A DNA stretch of 64,000 bases from Pseudoxanthomonas sp. (GTDB taxonomy: Bacteria > Pseudomonadota > Gammaproteobacteria > Xanthomonadales > Xanthomonadaceae). The position numbers and the translations under genes are program-made. The notes below the pieces were generated by a model. It ran no database searches. It saw only the letters and a program-made list of their open reading frames with translations, and was not told the origin of the DNA. The stretch lies in contig NZ_DASYGY010000007.1 of assembly GCF_035999195.1 (NCBI RefSeq), positions 372,001 to 436,000 on the forward strand, written 5' to 3'. Positions 34,703 through 42,986 of the stretch are shown here, one piece after another (within the stretch, counting starts at the first letter, position 1; every line of letters starts with the position of its first letter).

Positions 34703-35522
34703 AGTCCTCGCGCGGTCTGCGTGCGGGGATGCGCCGCCGGGGCGCCTGGGCCTCGCGTTCGTCCATCTCGCGGACGCGACGGCCGGCATCCCGAATCAGC
34801 TCGGGCAGCAGATGCGTTTCCGGCAGGTGCTTCCAGTATTTCTGCGGCATCTCCTGCCGCATCATCCGCGTGTTGAGGCGCGCGGGATTGAAGATGTTGG
34901 CGTAGTAGGTCCGCCACAGCGCGTCCTCGGCATCGTCGGCCGGCGCATCGCTGCGCTGCGCGCCCTCGCCCGCCCACAGGTCGGCGCCATCCCACTGCAC
35001 GCTGCGGTAAGGCGTCAGGATGGCCCAGCGCATGCCGGCGAAGCGGCGCATGAAGAACGGCGCCACCCGATCGACGATGTAATGCTCCGGCTCGAACCAG
35101 GCGATGTAGGTGTCGTCCTCGCCCTGCACCTGGCGGAAGCGGACGAACGCCTTCATCTTGTGGCTGTCCCGGCGTACCGCCTGTGCCCAGCGCGTCGCGC
35201 GGTGTACGTCGGCATCGGTGGCTCTGTCCATCAGCGCGCGTTCGCCGTTGCCGATCCGCCACAGCAGGCGATAGAGCAGCGCATGGCGGCCGGTGTCGCG
35301 ATGGCACAGCACGGACGCGGCGAAGGCCATGAACTCGCTCGGGACCGACAGCCCGGTCCGCTGCACGGGCTGGTCGTCCACGCGCGCGGCGGCGAGCAGT
35401 TCGCCCTGCGCATCGGCCTGCCACTCCACCGACTCGGGCGGCAAACCGGCCTCCCAGGCCTGGCGGGCCTGCGCACGCCAGGCATCCAGATCCCACGCGG
35501 GCGTCACGGTGGCGCGGAACAT
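34701..35522 (-). CDS. TIGR03915-family putative DNA repair/modification protein
   Basis: A 273-residue protein of the TIGR03915 (DUF4130-containing) family, always found next to the radical SAM protein of TIGR03916. Signatures are DRATDADVHRATRWAQAVRRDSHKMKAFVRF, the segment DDTYIAWFEPEHYIVDRVAPFFMRRFAGMRWAILTPYRSVQWDG, and NPARLNTRMMRQEMPQKYWKHLPE. The pair is annotated as putative DNA modification or repair, and its reaction is not established. The C-terminal tail is arginine-rich. The ATG at 35522 is 6 bp after the stop of the radical SAM gene, so the two form an operon. A strong hairpin lies at its 3' end. Confidence 0.9.
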   Translation of the reverse strand: MFRATVTPAWDLDAWRAQARQAWEAGLPPESVEWQADAQGELLAAARVDDQPVQRTGLSVPSEFMAFAASVLCHRDTGRHALLYRLLWRIGNGERALMDRATDADVHRATRWAQAVRRDSHKMKAFVRFRQVQGEDDTYIAWFEPEHYIVDRVAPFFMRRFAGMRWAILTPYRSVQWDGADLWAGEGAQRSDAPADDAEDALWRTYYANIFNPARLNTRMMRQEMPQKYWKHLPETHLLPELIRDAGRRVREMDEREAQAPRRRIPARRPRED

Positions 35523-35528
35523 CGCCGC

Positions 35529-36785
35529 TCAGCCGAACAGGTCGGCCTGGCGCGGCGCCGGCGCCAGTTCCCGCCGCAACCGCTCCGTATCGTCCAGCCG
35601 CTGGCGCGGATGGTGGTCGAGCAGCACGACGAACGGCAGCACCTTCTGCAGGGGCGCGCGCAGTCGTGCCAGATCGGCGACCCGAAGGCGGCCCTGGCGA
35701 CGCGAGTCGACGATGCGCTGCACGTTGCGTGCGCCCAGTCCCGGCACGCGCAGCAGCATCTCGCGCGGCGCGGTGTTGAGGTCGACCGGGAACCGGTCCG
35801 GGTGCCGCAGCGCCCACGCCAGCTTGGGATCGATATCGAGGTCGAGCATGCCGTCGCGCGGGCCGTTGGCGTCGTCGACGATCTCCTTGACGTCGAAACC
35901 GTAGAACCGCAGCAGCCAGTCGGCCTGGTACAACCGGTGCTCGCGCTGCAGCGGTGGCGCACGCAGGGGCAGCTGGGTAGACGCATCGGGGATCGGACTG
36001 AAGGCGGAGTAGTACACGCGACGCATGCGGAACTGGCGATACAGCGCATCGCTGCTGGTCAGGATGGCGCGGTCGTCGGCGCCGTCGGCACCGACGATCA
36101 TCTGCGTGCTCTGCCCGGCGGGTGCGAACTTCGGCGGGCGCTTGCGCCTGGGCTGCTGGGCCTCCTTCTTCTCCGGCTTCGCCGCCTGGATGCGCCAGTG
36201 CAGCTCGCCCATGGCGTCGCGGATGCCCTGCGCTTCCTTCTGCGGCGCCAGTTGCTTGAGGCCGGCTTCGGTCGGCAGTTCCACGTTGATGCTCAGGCGG
36301 TCGGCGTAACGGCCGGCCGCGGCGAGCAGTTCGGGCGAGGCCTCGGGAATGGTCTTCAGGTGGATGTAGCCGGCGAAGCGGTGGTCCTCGCGCAGGCTGC
36401 GCGCGACTTCCACCAGCTGCTCCATGGTGTAGTCGCCGTTGCGGATGATGCCGCTGGAGAGGAACAGCCCCTCGATGTAGTTGCGCTTGTAGAACTCCAG
36501 TGTCAGCCGCACCACCTCCGCGGTGGCGAACCGGGCGCGCGGCACGTTGCTGGACACGCGGTTGACGCAGTAAGCGCAGTCATAGATGCAGAAGTTGGTC
36601 AGCAGGATCTTCAGCAGCGACACGCAGCGCCCGTCGGGCGTGTACGAATGGCAGATGCCCATGCCCTCGGTGCTGCCGATCCCGCCCTTGCCCAGCGAAT
36701 GCCGCTTGCCCGCCCCGCTGGAGGCGCATGACGCATCGTACTTGGCCGCGTCGGCAAGGATCGCCAGCTTGTCTTTCAGTTGCAT
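35529..36785 (-). CDS. Radical SAM putative DNA repair protein (TIGR03916)
   Basis: A 418-residue radical SAM enzyme. The 4Fe-4S cluster motif CIYDCAYC supplies Cys66, Cys70 and Cys73 and lies within KILLTNFCIYDCAYCVNR. The core barrel covers about residues 45-270. The C-terminal part holds a helix-hairpin-helix DNA-binding element, MLLRVPGLGARNVQRIVDSR (about 347-366), which supports a role on DNA. An insertion near 203-225 is lysine/arginine-rich. It is the first gene of a two-gene unit with the TIGR03915 protein. The putative function is repair or modification of DNA; the chemistry is unknown. A perfect palindrome lies about 80 bp before its ATG. Confidence 0.9.
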   Translation of the reverse strand: MQLKDKLAILADAAKYDASCASSGAGKRHSLGKGGIGSTEGMGICHSYTPDGRCVSLLKILLTNFCIYDCAYCVNRVSSNVPRARFATAEVVRLTLEFYKRNYIEGLFLSSGIIRNGDYTMEQLVEVARSLREDHRFAGYIHLKTIPEASPELLAAAGRYADRLSINVELPTEAGLKQLAPQKEAQGIRDAMGELHWRIQAAKPEKKEAQQPRRKRPPKFAPAGQSTQMIVGADGADDRAILTSSDALYRQFRMRRVYYSAFSPIPDASTQLPLRAPPLQREHRLYQADWLLRFYGFDVKEIVDDANGPRDGMLDLDIDPKLAWALRHPDRFPVDLNTAPREMLLRVPGLGARNVQRIVDSRRQGRLRVADLARLRAPLQKVLPFVVLLDHHPRQRLDDTERLRRELAPAPRQADLFG

Positions 36786-36864
36786 GGGGTCATCTTATCG
36801 GGCGGTCGCTCAGGCGATGAGACGGATACGTGAAGCTATTGCCCGGAGCAGCGCCGTTGCGGAC

Positions 36865-36889
36865 ATCAGGACGGCAGGACTGTCCTGAT
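36865..36889. promoter_or_regulatory. Palindromic candidate operator upstream of the radical SAM gene
   Basis: A nested inverted repeat: ATCAGGAC ... GTCCTGAT (36865-36889) with the inner perfect palindrome CAGGACTGTCCTG (36875-36887). On the minus strand a TTGACC lies just before it, as a possible -35 box with the palindrome filling the spacer, although no convincing -10 follows. A run of seven T precedes the hairpin in the transcribed direction, so it is not an intrinsic terminator. The remaining sequence of the 237-bp gap shows no gene. Confidence 0.45.
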
Positions 36890-37022
36890 CGCGGTCAAAA
36901 AAAGCCATCGGAGATCCGAATCCGGATGATCTGGCGAACCTTTACGCGTACGCCAGCGGTTTGGATTCAGCAATCCGGAGACCTTCGCGACCCACCGCTG
37001 CCGGGCACAAGCCGGGAAGTCC

Positions 37023-38387
37023 TCAGCGTGCGCAGCCCGCCAGGGAAGCGACGGCATGAGCGACCGCCTCATCTTCCGGCACCACGTCGTCGGGCATGAC
37101 GGCGTCACCGTACGCCTGCCCCGTCCTGTCGACGAAACGCGCGTCGGTCAACTTGAGGCGTGCTCCGCCGGGCAACGGATACATGCCATTGCTGGTGCTG
37201 ACGCCGAACGTGGGTTGTCCGACGCTGTGCGTCTTCGGACGCCCGCGGAACGCGATCGCCACGGCCTCACCGGAACTGGCCGTCTTGCCGCCCGTGACCA
37301 CCACGACAGGGGCCGCGGACAAGTCGGGTGTCGACACGCCGGGAGGCGCGACTTTCCACGCATCCTGTCGACCCTCCCGATCGCGGGAGTAGCCGGGCGT
37401 CGCGTTGCCCAGTAGGGAATACAAGCCGGACAGCATGGGCCACATGCTGCCGCCCTGGTTGCCGCGCAGATCGACGACCCAACCGCAGGGCGCCTGCCGC
37501 GCGCGGGCTGCAATCAATCCGGCAAGCTCATTCGCGAACGCTACGGCCGCCGTCTTGTCGGTGCCGGAGAATGCCGGAACCGACACGATGCCCACCCGCT
37601 CGCGCACCTCCACCATTGGCGTGAAGGATGGCTTTCCCTCCGAGGAAAACCGCTGGAAGTCCTGTGGCGGCAGCAGGCCGCTGTGGCGGTCACCCAGCTT
37701 GGCGAGTACCTGCCGGATCACGGCATAGGCGGCGTCGGCGTCATGGACATGCTTCATGTCCCGTGCGATGTCGGCCTGCGCCTGGTTCCACTCGATGCGT
37801 TCGGCGTTCAGTGCGTGCGCCCGGATCAACCGGACTGCTTCATCCACGATGCGCGCCGGTGGCACTTCGTCGTCGGGGGATGGAGGTACGACGGCCAGAC
37901 GCAACGCGCGGACCGTCATGCGTCCCTTGCCGACCAGCAGCGGGCCGACCAGCAGTTTGTCCGCAGGGGCGGGAACGTAGATCTCGATCCCGCGCGGTAC
38001 CGCATCGGCATTGCCGGACACCGGGGCTCGTTCGCTGTTGGCGAATGCCACCGAACCTGACGGACCATCGGCACGCAGCCACAGACCTGCGGTGCCTTCG
38101 ACGTCCTTCGCACTGATGATGCCTGACAGGCGCACGCGCTTCTTTCGGTACGGCACGGCGTCGATGACGGTCGCCGCACCACCGAAACCGCTGCTGCCAC
38201 CCGGTTTCGATTGCACCGTGAGCGATGCCCCTGTTTCCGACAGCGCATCACCGCCACCTTCGAGCGCGTAGTGCACACGGTCGCCGATGCTCGACCATGG
38301 TGGCGCAGCAACCGCAGCCGCGGATGCGGTCATTCCGATCAGTAGCACCAGGCCACGCTTCCACCCCCGCCGTCCCTGCGCTTTCAT
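37023..38387 (-). CDS. S41-family (C-terminal-processing-like) serine peptidase
   Basis: A 454-residue secreted protein with signal sequence RGLVLLIGMTASAAAVAAP. The N-terminal part (about 30-170) is a beta-rich domain seen in some S41 proteins. The peptidase core contains GDRHSGLL, the strand VGIVSVPAF, the conserved DLRGNQGGSMWPM (about 306-318) and the nucleophile region GGKTASSGEAVAIAF, with the catalytic serine near residue 371-372. No PDZ domain is obvious. Substrates are unknown; it should act in the periplasm or outside the cell. The ATG at 38387 is preferred because AGGAG lies about eight bases upstream of it. Confidence 0.85.
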   Translation of the reverse strand: MKAQGRRGWKRGLVLLIGMTASAAAVAAPPWSSIGDRVHYALEGGGDALSETGASLTVQSKPGGSSGFGGAATVIDAVPYRKKRVRLSGIISAKDVEGTAGLWLRADGPSGSVAFANSERAPVSGNADAVPRGIEIYVPAPADKLLVGPLLVGKGRMTVRALRLAVVPPSPDDEVPPARIVDEAVRLIRAHALNAERIEWNQAQADIARDMKHVHDADAAYAVIRQVLAKLGDRHSGLLPPQDFQRFSSEGKPSFTPMVEVRERVGIVSVPAFSGTDKTAAVAFANELAGLIAARARQAPCGWVVDLRGNQGGSMWPMLSGLYSLLGNATPGYSRDREGRQDAWKVAPPGVSTPDLSAAPVVVVTGGKTASSGEAVAIAFRGRPKTHSVGQPTFGVSTSNGMYPLPGGARLKLTDARFVDRTGQAYGDAVMPDDVVPEDEAVAHAVASLAGCAR

Positions 38388-38461
38388 CGCCCGCACTCCT
38401 TGCTTCGCTGTGCAGACGCTAGGCGATCACGGCGATTCCGGCAAGGCGCCGGCTCGTGCGC

Positions 38462-39133
38462 CTACAGCTTGAACAGCGGCTGCAGCTTGCGCGCGAACCA
38501 GCCGGGGAAGCGCAGGGGCGCGTCGAGGGCGGACACGCAGATGCAGGCGGTGCCGGGCACGGTCACCGGCTGGTGTTCGACGTCGCTGTCCAGGTCGGCC
38601 ACGTCGCCGGGGGCGAAGTGGCCCAGTGCGTCATGGTAGGCGCCGCGCAGGATCTGCGTGAGTTCGGTGCCGCCGTGGCTGTGCACGGGCATGCTGCGGC
38701 CCGGACCGATCTTCAGCAGCAGCAGCGAGCCGCCCCTGGTGTTGGGTGCGCGGATGCAATGCACGCCCGGCGCCATCCAGCGCCACTTGAGCGCACGGTA
38801 CGAGGTGCCGAAATAGGGATGCAGCGGCGTGGGCAGGCGATCGTCATCCTCGTACGGCGCGGTGCGCGCGGGCGGTGCGGCAACCGGCGCGGGCGCCTCG
38901 TCGAGCCGATCGAGGATGGACGCGCGCAGCCCGGCCAGGCGCGCGGCGTCCACGCCGGCAGGCTGCTGCTGCTCGACCAGCTGGCCGCCGAAGCGCTCGG
39001 CCTCGTCCACGCGTGCGCGGCAGTGGGCGCAGGTTTCCAGGTGGGTGGCGGCTACGATCGCCACTTCGACCGCCAGTGCGCCGGCGGCGTAACTGACCAC
39101 CGTGGAAGGATCGAGATGATGGTGCGGGTTCAC
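38462..39133 (-). CDS. chrR: ChrR-type zinc anti-sigma factor
   Basis: A 223-residue cytoplasmic protein. The N-terminal anti-sigma domain carries the zinc ligands His6, His31, Cys35 and Cys38 (THLETCAHC), the same residues and spacing as in Rhodobacter sphaeroides ChrR. A linker joins it to a C-terminal cupin domain (about 105-205, including PVHSHGGTELTQILRGAYHDALG). In Rhodobacter, ChrR holds sigma-E inactive until singlet oxygen or peroxides cause its release and degradation. The GTG start at 39133 overlaps the TGA of the sigma gene (GTGA), so the pair is translationally coupled. It probably controls the divergent lipid operon. Confidence 0.9.
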   Translation of the reverse strand: MNPHHHLDPSTVVSYAAGALAVEVAIVAATHLETCAHCRARVDEAERFGGQLVEQQQPAGVDAARLAGLRASILDRLDEAPAPVAAPPARTAPYEDDDRLPTPLHPYFGTSYRALKWRWMAPGVHCIRAPNTRGGSLLLLKIGPGRSMPVHSHGGTELTQILRGAYHDALGHFAPGDVADLDSDVEHQPVTVPGTACICVSALDAPLRFPGWFARKLQPLFKL

Positions 39134-39756
39134 GACTGACCTCTTACTTGACCCTGCAGCCGCAGGAACGCGCGGCGCAGGTGCGACTTCACGGTGCCCA
39201 GCGGCATCTGCAGCTCGTCGGCGATTTCCTGGTGGCTCTTGGCCTCGAAGTACGACATGCGCATCAGCCGCGCCTGCACGGCGGGCAGCTCCTCGATGCG
39301 GCGCTGCAGGTGGGCATGCTCGACGTGGTCCTCGGCCGAGGTGAACGGCCGCGCCAGCTCCTCGTCGTTCGCCGGACCGCCGTCTTCCAGGATCTGCACC
39401 CAGCCCGGCTCGCGCCGTACGCGGTCGATGTGCAGGTTGCGGCCGATGCGGAACAGCCAGGTGGATACCGCACCCTGCTGGGGATCGTACATGTCGGCGC
39501 GCTGCCACAGCCGCAGCAGCGCTTCCTGCGCCAGTTCCTCGGCCACCGCCTCCGGACTGCCCAGCCCGCGCAGGTACAGGCAGAGCCGTGGCATGAAGTG
39601 GTCGTAGATGCGCATGAAGCTGGTGCGGCAGCGCACGCGGGCCACGGCGAGCATGTCGCCGGTCCAGTCGTGGGTGTCGCGGGTCACGGGGACGGGAGTG
39701 GACACGGGCCGGGCCGCCCGCAGGGGCGACGGTCTCCTTGTGAGGTCGATGGGCAT
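39130..39756 (-). CDS. rpoE: ECF sigma factor of the RpoE/ChrR (ECF11) group
   Basis: A 208-residue ECF sigma factor. Region 2 is SFMRIYDHFMPRLCLYLRGLGSPEAVAEELAQEALLRLWQRADMYD with STWLFRIGRNLHIDRVRRE; region 4 is LMRMSYFEAKSHQEIADELQMPLGTVKSHLRRAFLRLQ. It has a basic N-terminal tail of about 45 residues. Its direct overlap with a ChrR-type anti-sigma factor places it in the group that responds to singlet oxygen and organic peroxides. The ATG at 39756 is likely, since the divergent gene starts only 144 bp upstream. The promoter it recognises (typically TGATC at -35) is not clearly visible in that gap, so self-regulation is an inference from the family. Confidence 0.88.
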   Translation of the reverse strand: MPIDLTRRPSPLRAARPVSTPVPVTRDTHDWTGDMLAVARVRCRTSFMRIYDHFMPRLCLYLRGLGSPEAVAEELAQEALLRLWQRADMYDPQQGAVSTWLFRIGRNLHIDRVRREPGWVQILEDGGPANDEELARPFTSAEDHVEHAHLQRRIEELPAVQARLMRMSYFEAKSHQEIADELQMPLGTVKSHLRRAFLRLQGQVRGQS

Positions 39757-39900
39757 GGTATGCCAGGTCCGGTTGCGTCTCGTGATGGCGGCCTCTACGA
39801 AGATGACCGGCCTCCGGATGCACCGCCTGCCCGGGTGCGGTCGCATCCGGCCGCCGCCGCCGCGCGTAGGCCCTCGGGCCCTCATCGACCCACCCATGCC

Positions 39901-40686
39901 ATGACCCACCGTACATCCTCCACCCTGGCGCTGCTGGCTGTCGTGGCCCTGGCCAGCCCCGTCGCGCCGGCGAACGCCGACATCCTGCGCCAGGAGGCCA
40001 CCGCCTACGCCCGCAAGAGCGACACCGTGGTGTACCGCGAGTCGCACTGGCGCTACCGCCAGGACGGCGCCGCCCGCCGGCTGGTGCTCTACCGCTGTCC
40101 GGACGGCCGTGCGTTCGCGCGCAAGACCGTGGTGGAGCGCGGCGCGGCGCAGGCGCCGGACTTCGACTTCGAGGACGCCCGCGACGGCTACCGGGAAGGC
40201 GTGCGCAGCAGCGACCGGGGACGCGTGGTCTACGTCAGGGCGAGCTCCGATGCCCGCACTCGGGAGGAAGTGGTGCCGGTACCCGCGGGCGCGGTCATCG
40301 ATGCCGGCTTCGACGCCAGCGTGCGTCTGCACTGGGAGGCGCTGCGTGCGGGGCGCGACGTGACCCAGCCGTTCCTGCTGCCCAGCCGCTTCGCCTTCGT
40401 GCCGGTCAAGCTGGATCCGGGGCCCGTCGTGCGCTGGAACGGCATCCCGGCCCAGCGCATGTCGATGACGCTGGACCGCTGGTACGGCTTCATCGCCCCG
40501 ACCATGCAGCTGACCTATGCCAACGCCGATCAGCGGCTGCTGGAGTTCGCCGGCATCGCCACGATCCGCGACCGCCGGGGCCGGCACCAGGACGTGCGCA
40601 TCGTGTTCCCGCAACCGGCCGCGCCTGCGGATGCACGCGCATTGCGCGACGCGCTGGCCACGCCGCTGGTGCGCCAGTGCGCGTGA
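39901..40686 (+). CDS. Secreted protein heading the ECF-linked lipid operon
   Basis: A 261-residue protein with a signal peptide (STLALLAVVALASPVAPANA). The mature part is rich in beta structure and charged residues, with ESHWRYRQDGAARRLVLYRCPDGRAFARKTV and RWYGFIAPTMQLTYANADQRLLEFAGIATIRD as the most recognisable stretches. I do not assign a family. It is the first gene divergent from the sigma/anti-sigma pair (144-bp shared control region) and is followed after 69 bp by the desaturase, so it is probably part of the same response. A periplasmic lipid-binding or scavenging role is possible, but unsupported by motifs. Confidence 0.7.
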   Translation: MTHRTSSTLALLAVVALASPVAPANADILRQEATAYARKSDTVVYRESHWRYRQDGAARRLVLYRCPDGRAFARKTVVERGAAQAPDFDFEDARDGYREGVRSSDRGRVVYVRASSDARTREEVVPVPAGAVIDAGFDASVRLHWEALRAGRDVTQPFLLPSRFAFVPVKLDPGPVVRWNGIPAQRMSMTLDRWYGFIAPTMQLTYANADQRLLEFAGIATIRDRRGRHQDVRIVFPQPAAPADARALRDALATPLVRQCA

Positions 40687-40704
40687 CGGGCGGCCTTCAC
40701 GCAT

Positions 40705-40733
40705 CCAATGCGGGCATTGGCCCGTAGTACGGG
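40705..40733. promoter_or_regulatory. Two back-to-back perfect palindromes before the desaturase
   Basis: CCAATGC-GG-GCATTGG (40705-40720) is followed with no gap by CCCGTA-G-TACGGG (40721-40733), inside the 69-bp space before the desaturase gene. Both are perfect. No T-tract follows. They could be paired binding sites or RNA hairpins that set the ratio between the secreted protein and the lipid enzymes. Confidence 0.5.
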
Positions 40734-40755
40734 TCCAAGTGATCGAGACCTTCCG

Positions 40756-41706
40756 ATGCCGGCCAGCGACTCCCCCACTCCACCGCCGGCACCGCGCCTG
40801 ACGGCCGCGCTGCGGCGCTGGTTCGACACGCAGTCGCCGGACGTCGTGGAAGGCGATGGCGAGCGCATCGACTGGCTGCGCGCGGTGCCCTTCATCGGCC
40901 TGCACCTGGCCTGCCTGGCGGTGTTCTGGGTCGGCGTCTCGCCGGTGGCGGTGATCGTGGCCGTGGCCCTGTACGCCGTGCGCATGTTCGCCATCACCGG
41001 GTTCTATCACCGCTACTTCTCGCACCGCACCTTCCGGACCTCGCGCGTGCTGCAGTTCGTGTTCGCGCTGATCGGGGCGTCCAGCGTGCAGCGCGGTCCG
41101 CTGTGGTGGGCCGCCCACCACCGCAACCACCATCGGCATGCCGACACGCCGGCCGATCCGCATTCGCCGGCGGTGCATGGATTCTGGCGCAGCCATGCGG
41201 GATGGTTCCTGACCCGCGACGGCTTCCGCACCGACTGGTCGCGCATTCCCGACCTGGCGCGCTACCCCGAACTGCGCTGGCTGGACCGCTACGACACCGT
41301 GGTGCCGGTCATGCTGGCGGCCGCGCTGTACGCGCTGGGCGCGCTGCTCGAGCGGATCGCGCCCCACTGGGGCACCAGCGGCGGGCAGATGCTGGTGTGG
41401 GGCTTCTTCATCTCGACCGTGGTGCTGTTCCATGCCACGGTGACCATCAACTCGCTGGCGCACCGCTTCGGCAAGCGCCGCTTCGACACGCGCGACGACA
41501 GTCGCAACAACCTGTGGCTGGCGCTGCTGACCTTCGGCGAGGGCTGGCACAACAACCATCACTTCTTCCCCGGCACGGCGCGGCAGGGGTTCCGCTGGTG
41601 GGAGATCGACCTGACCTGGTACGGCCTGCGCGCGATGGCGCTGCTGGGGCTGGTGCGCGACCTCAAGCCCGTACCCGCGTGGGTGCTGGCCAAGGCGAGG
41701 CGCTGA
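40756..41706 (+). CDS. Acyl-CoA/acyl-lipid fatty acid desaturase
   Basis: A 316-residue integral membrane desaturase. All three histidine boxes of the delta-9 type are present: HRYFSH (85-90), HRNHH (122-126) and HNNHH (265-269), which bind the di-iron centre. Hydrophobic segments near 46-80 and 182-230 anchor it in the inner membrane. It should insert a cis double bond into acyl chains, providing the substrate for the cyclopropane-synthase-like methyltransferases further along. The ATG at 40756 is 69 bp after the secreted protein's stop. The FAD oxidoreductase starts 2 bp after its own stop, within a run of overlapping genes. Confidence 0.9.
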   Translation: MPASDSPTPPPAPRLTAALRRWFDTQSPDVVEGDGERIDWLRAVPFIGLHLACLAVFWVGVSPVAVIVAVALYAVRMFAITGFYHRYFSHRTFRTSRVLQFVFALIGASSVQRGPLWWAAHHRNHHRHADTPADPHSPAVHGFWRSHAGWFLTRDGFRTDWSRIPDLARYPELRWLDRYDTVVPVMLAAALYALGALLERIAPHWGTSGGQMLVWGFFISTVVLFHATVTINSLAHRFGKRRFDTRDDSRNNLWLALLTFGEGWHNNHHFFPGTARQGFRWWEIDLTWYGLRAMALLGLVRDLKPVPAWVLAKARR

Positions 41707-41708
41707 GC

Positions 41709-42986
41709 ATGCGTATCGCGGTCATCGGATCGGGCATCGCCGGGCTGGCCTCGGCATGGTGGCTGTCGCAGCGGCACGAGGTGGTGCTGTTCGAGGCGAA
41801 CGACTACCTGGGCGGCCACACCCATACGCACACGGTGGAACAGGCCGGTCGCGAATACCGGATCGACAGCGGCTTCATCGTCTTCAATCCGCATCACTAC
41901 CCGCTGCTGTGCGGGCTGTTCGACGAACTGGGCGTCGCGTCGCAGCCCACGACGATGAGCTTCTCCGTGCACAGCGAACGCAGCGGCATGGAATACAACG
42001 CGACCTCGCTGGATACCCTGTTCTGCCAGCGCCGCAACCTGGTGTCGCCGCGTTTCTGGGGCATGCTGCGTGACCTGGCGCGCTTCTACCGCGAAGCGCC
42101 CGAGCTGCTCGAGGGCGACGCCACCGGCCCGACGCTGGGCGAGTATCTCGAGCGGGGCGGCTACGGGGCGATGTTCCGCGACGAGCACCTGGTGCCGATG
42201 GCGTCGGCGCTATGGTCGTCGCCGCCGCAGGGCATCCTGGCGTTTCCGGCGCGCTACCTGGTCCGGTTCATGGCCAACCACCACATGCTGACGCTGGGCG
42301 AACGCTCGCCGTGGCGGGTGGTGACCGGCGGCTCCGCCACGTATGTCGCCGCCCTGCGTCGGCGCTGGCAGGTACAGGAGCGCATCGCCACGCCGGTGCA
42401 CGCGGTGCTGCGCTGCGAGGACCGCGTGGGCGTGATGACGGCGACCGGCACGGAACGGTTCGACCACGTGGTGATGGCCTGCCACAGCGACGACGCGCTG
42501 CGGCTGCTGCACGATGCCGACGCGCGCGAGCGCGGCATCCTGGGCGCGATCCGCTACCAGTCGAACGACACCGTGCTGCACACCGATGCACGCCTGCTGC
42601 CGCGCCGGCGCAAGGCCTGGGCGGCGTGGAACGCGCACGTGCCGCGCGATCCGACCGCGCCGTGCACGGTCAGCTACTGCATGAACCTGCTGCAGGGCAT
42701 CGACTCGCCCGAGCCGTTCGTGGTCACGCTCAACCGCAGCGAGGCGATCGATCCCGCACGCATCCTGCGCCGCATGCGCTACCGCCACCCCGTCTACGAC
42801 CATGCCATGGTCGCGGCGCAGCAGCGCAAGGCGGAGATCCAGGGGCAGCGGCGCACCTGGTTTGCCGGCGCCTACTGGGGCTGGGGCTTCCACGAGGACG
42901 GCATCCGCAGCGCGCGCGAACTGGTGGACGCGTTCGAGGCCCGCGCCACTGCATCGGCGCACGAAGATGCCCTGGTGCCGGCGTGA
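41709..42986 (+). CDS. FAD-dependent oxidoreductase (COG2907 type)
   Basis: A 425-residue flavoprotein of the amine-oxidase/phytoene-desaturase superfamily. The FAD dinucleotide motif GSGIAG (7-12) is at the N terminus in MRIAVIGSGIAGLASAWWLS, followed by the family pattern EANDYLGGHTHT and the tail AGAYWGWGFHEDGIRSA. COG2907 proteins regularly sit beside DUF1365 and cyclopropane synthase genes. A flavoprotein of this kind could desaturate or oxidise modified acyl chains. The ATG at 41709 follows the desaturase by 2 bp, and its own stop overlaps the GTG of the DUF1365 gene. Confidence 0.87.
   Translation: MRIAVIGSGIAGLASAWWLSQRHEVVLFEANDYLGGHTHTHTVEQAGREYRIDSGFIVFNPHHYPLLCGLFDELGVASQPTTMSFSVHSERSGMEYNATSLDTLFCQRRNLVSPRFWGMLRDLARFYREAPELLEGDATGPTLGEYLERGGYGAMFRDEHLVPMASALWSSPPQGILAFPARYLVRFMANHHMLTLGERSPWRVVTGGSATYVAALRRRWQVQERIATPVHAVLRCEDRVGVMTATGTERFDHVVMACHSDDALRLLHDADARERGILGAIRYQSNDTVLHTDARLLPRRRKAWAAWNAHVPRDPTAPCTVSYCMNLLQGIDSPEPFVVTLNRSEAIDPARILRRMRYRHPVYDHAMVAAQQRKAEIQGQRRTWFAGAYWGWGFHEDGIRSARELVDAFEARATASAHEDALVPA

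Noticed and set aside
32350..35817. 1155-codon minus-strand frame across the TonB receptor
   Set aside because: It runs through the receptor and two repair genes that are clearly coding in other frames; its composition is typical of antisense frames in GC-rich DNA.
36890..36910. Intrinsic terminator for the S41 peptidase gene (T-run next to a hairpin)
   Set aside because: On the transcribed strand the T-run comes before the hairpin, which is the wrong order for an intrinsic terminator.
39757..39900. RpoE-type promoters (TGATC at -35) in the sigma/operon divergent gap
   Set aside because: TGAT-like and CGTA-like words occur, but no pair has convincing spacing to either start, so no promoter is annotated.
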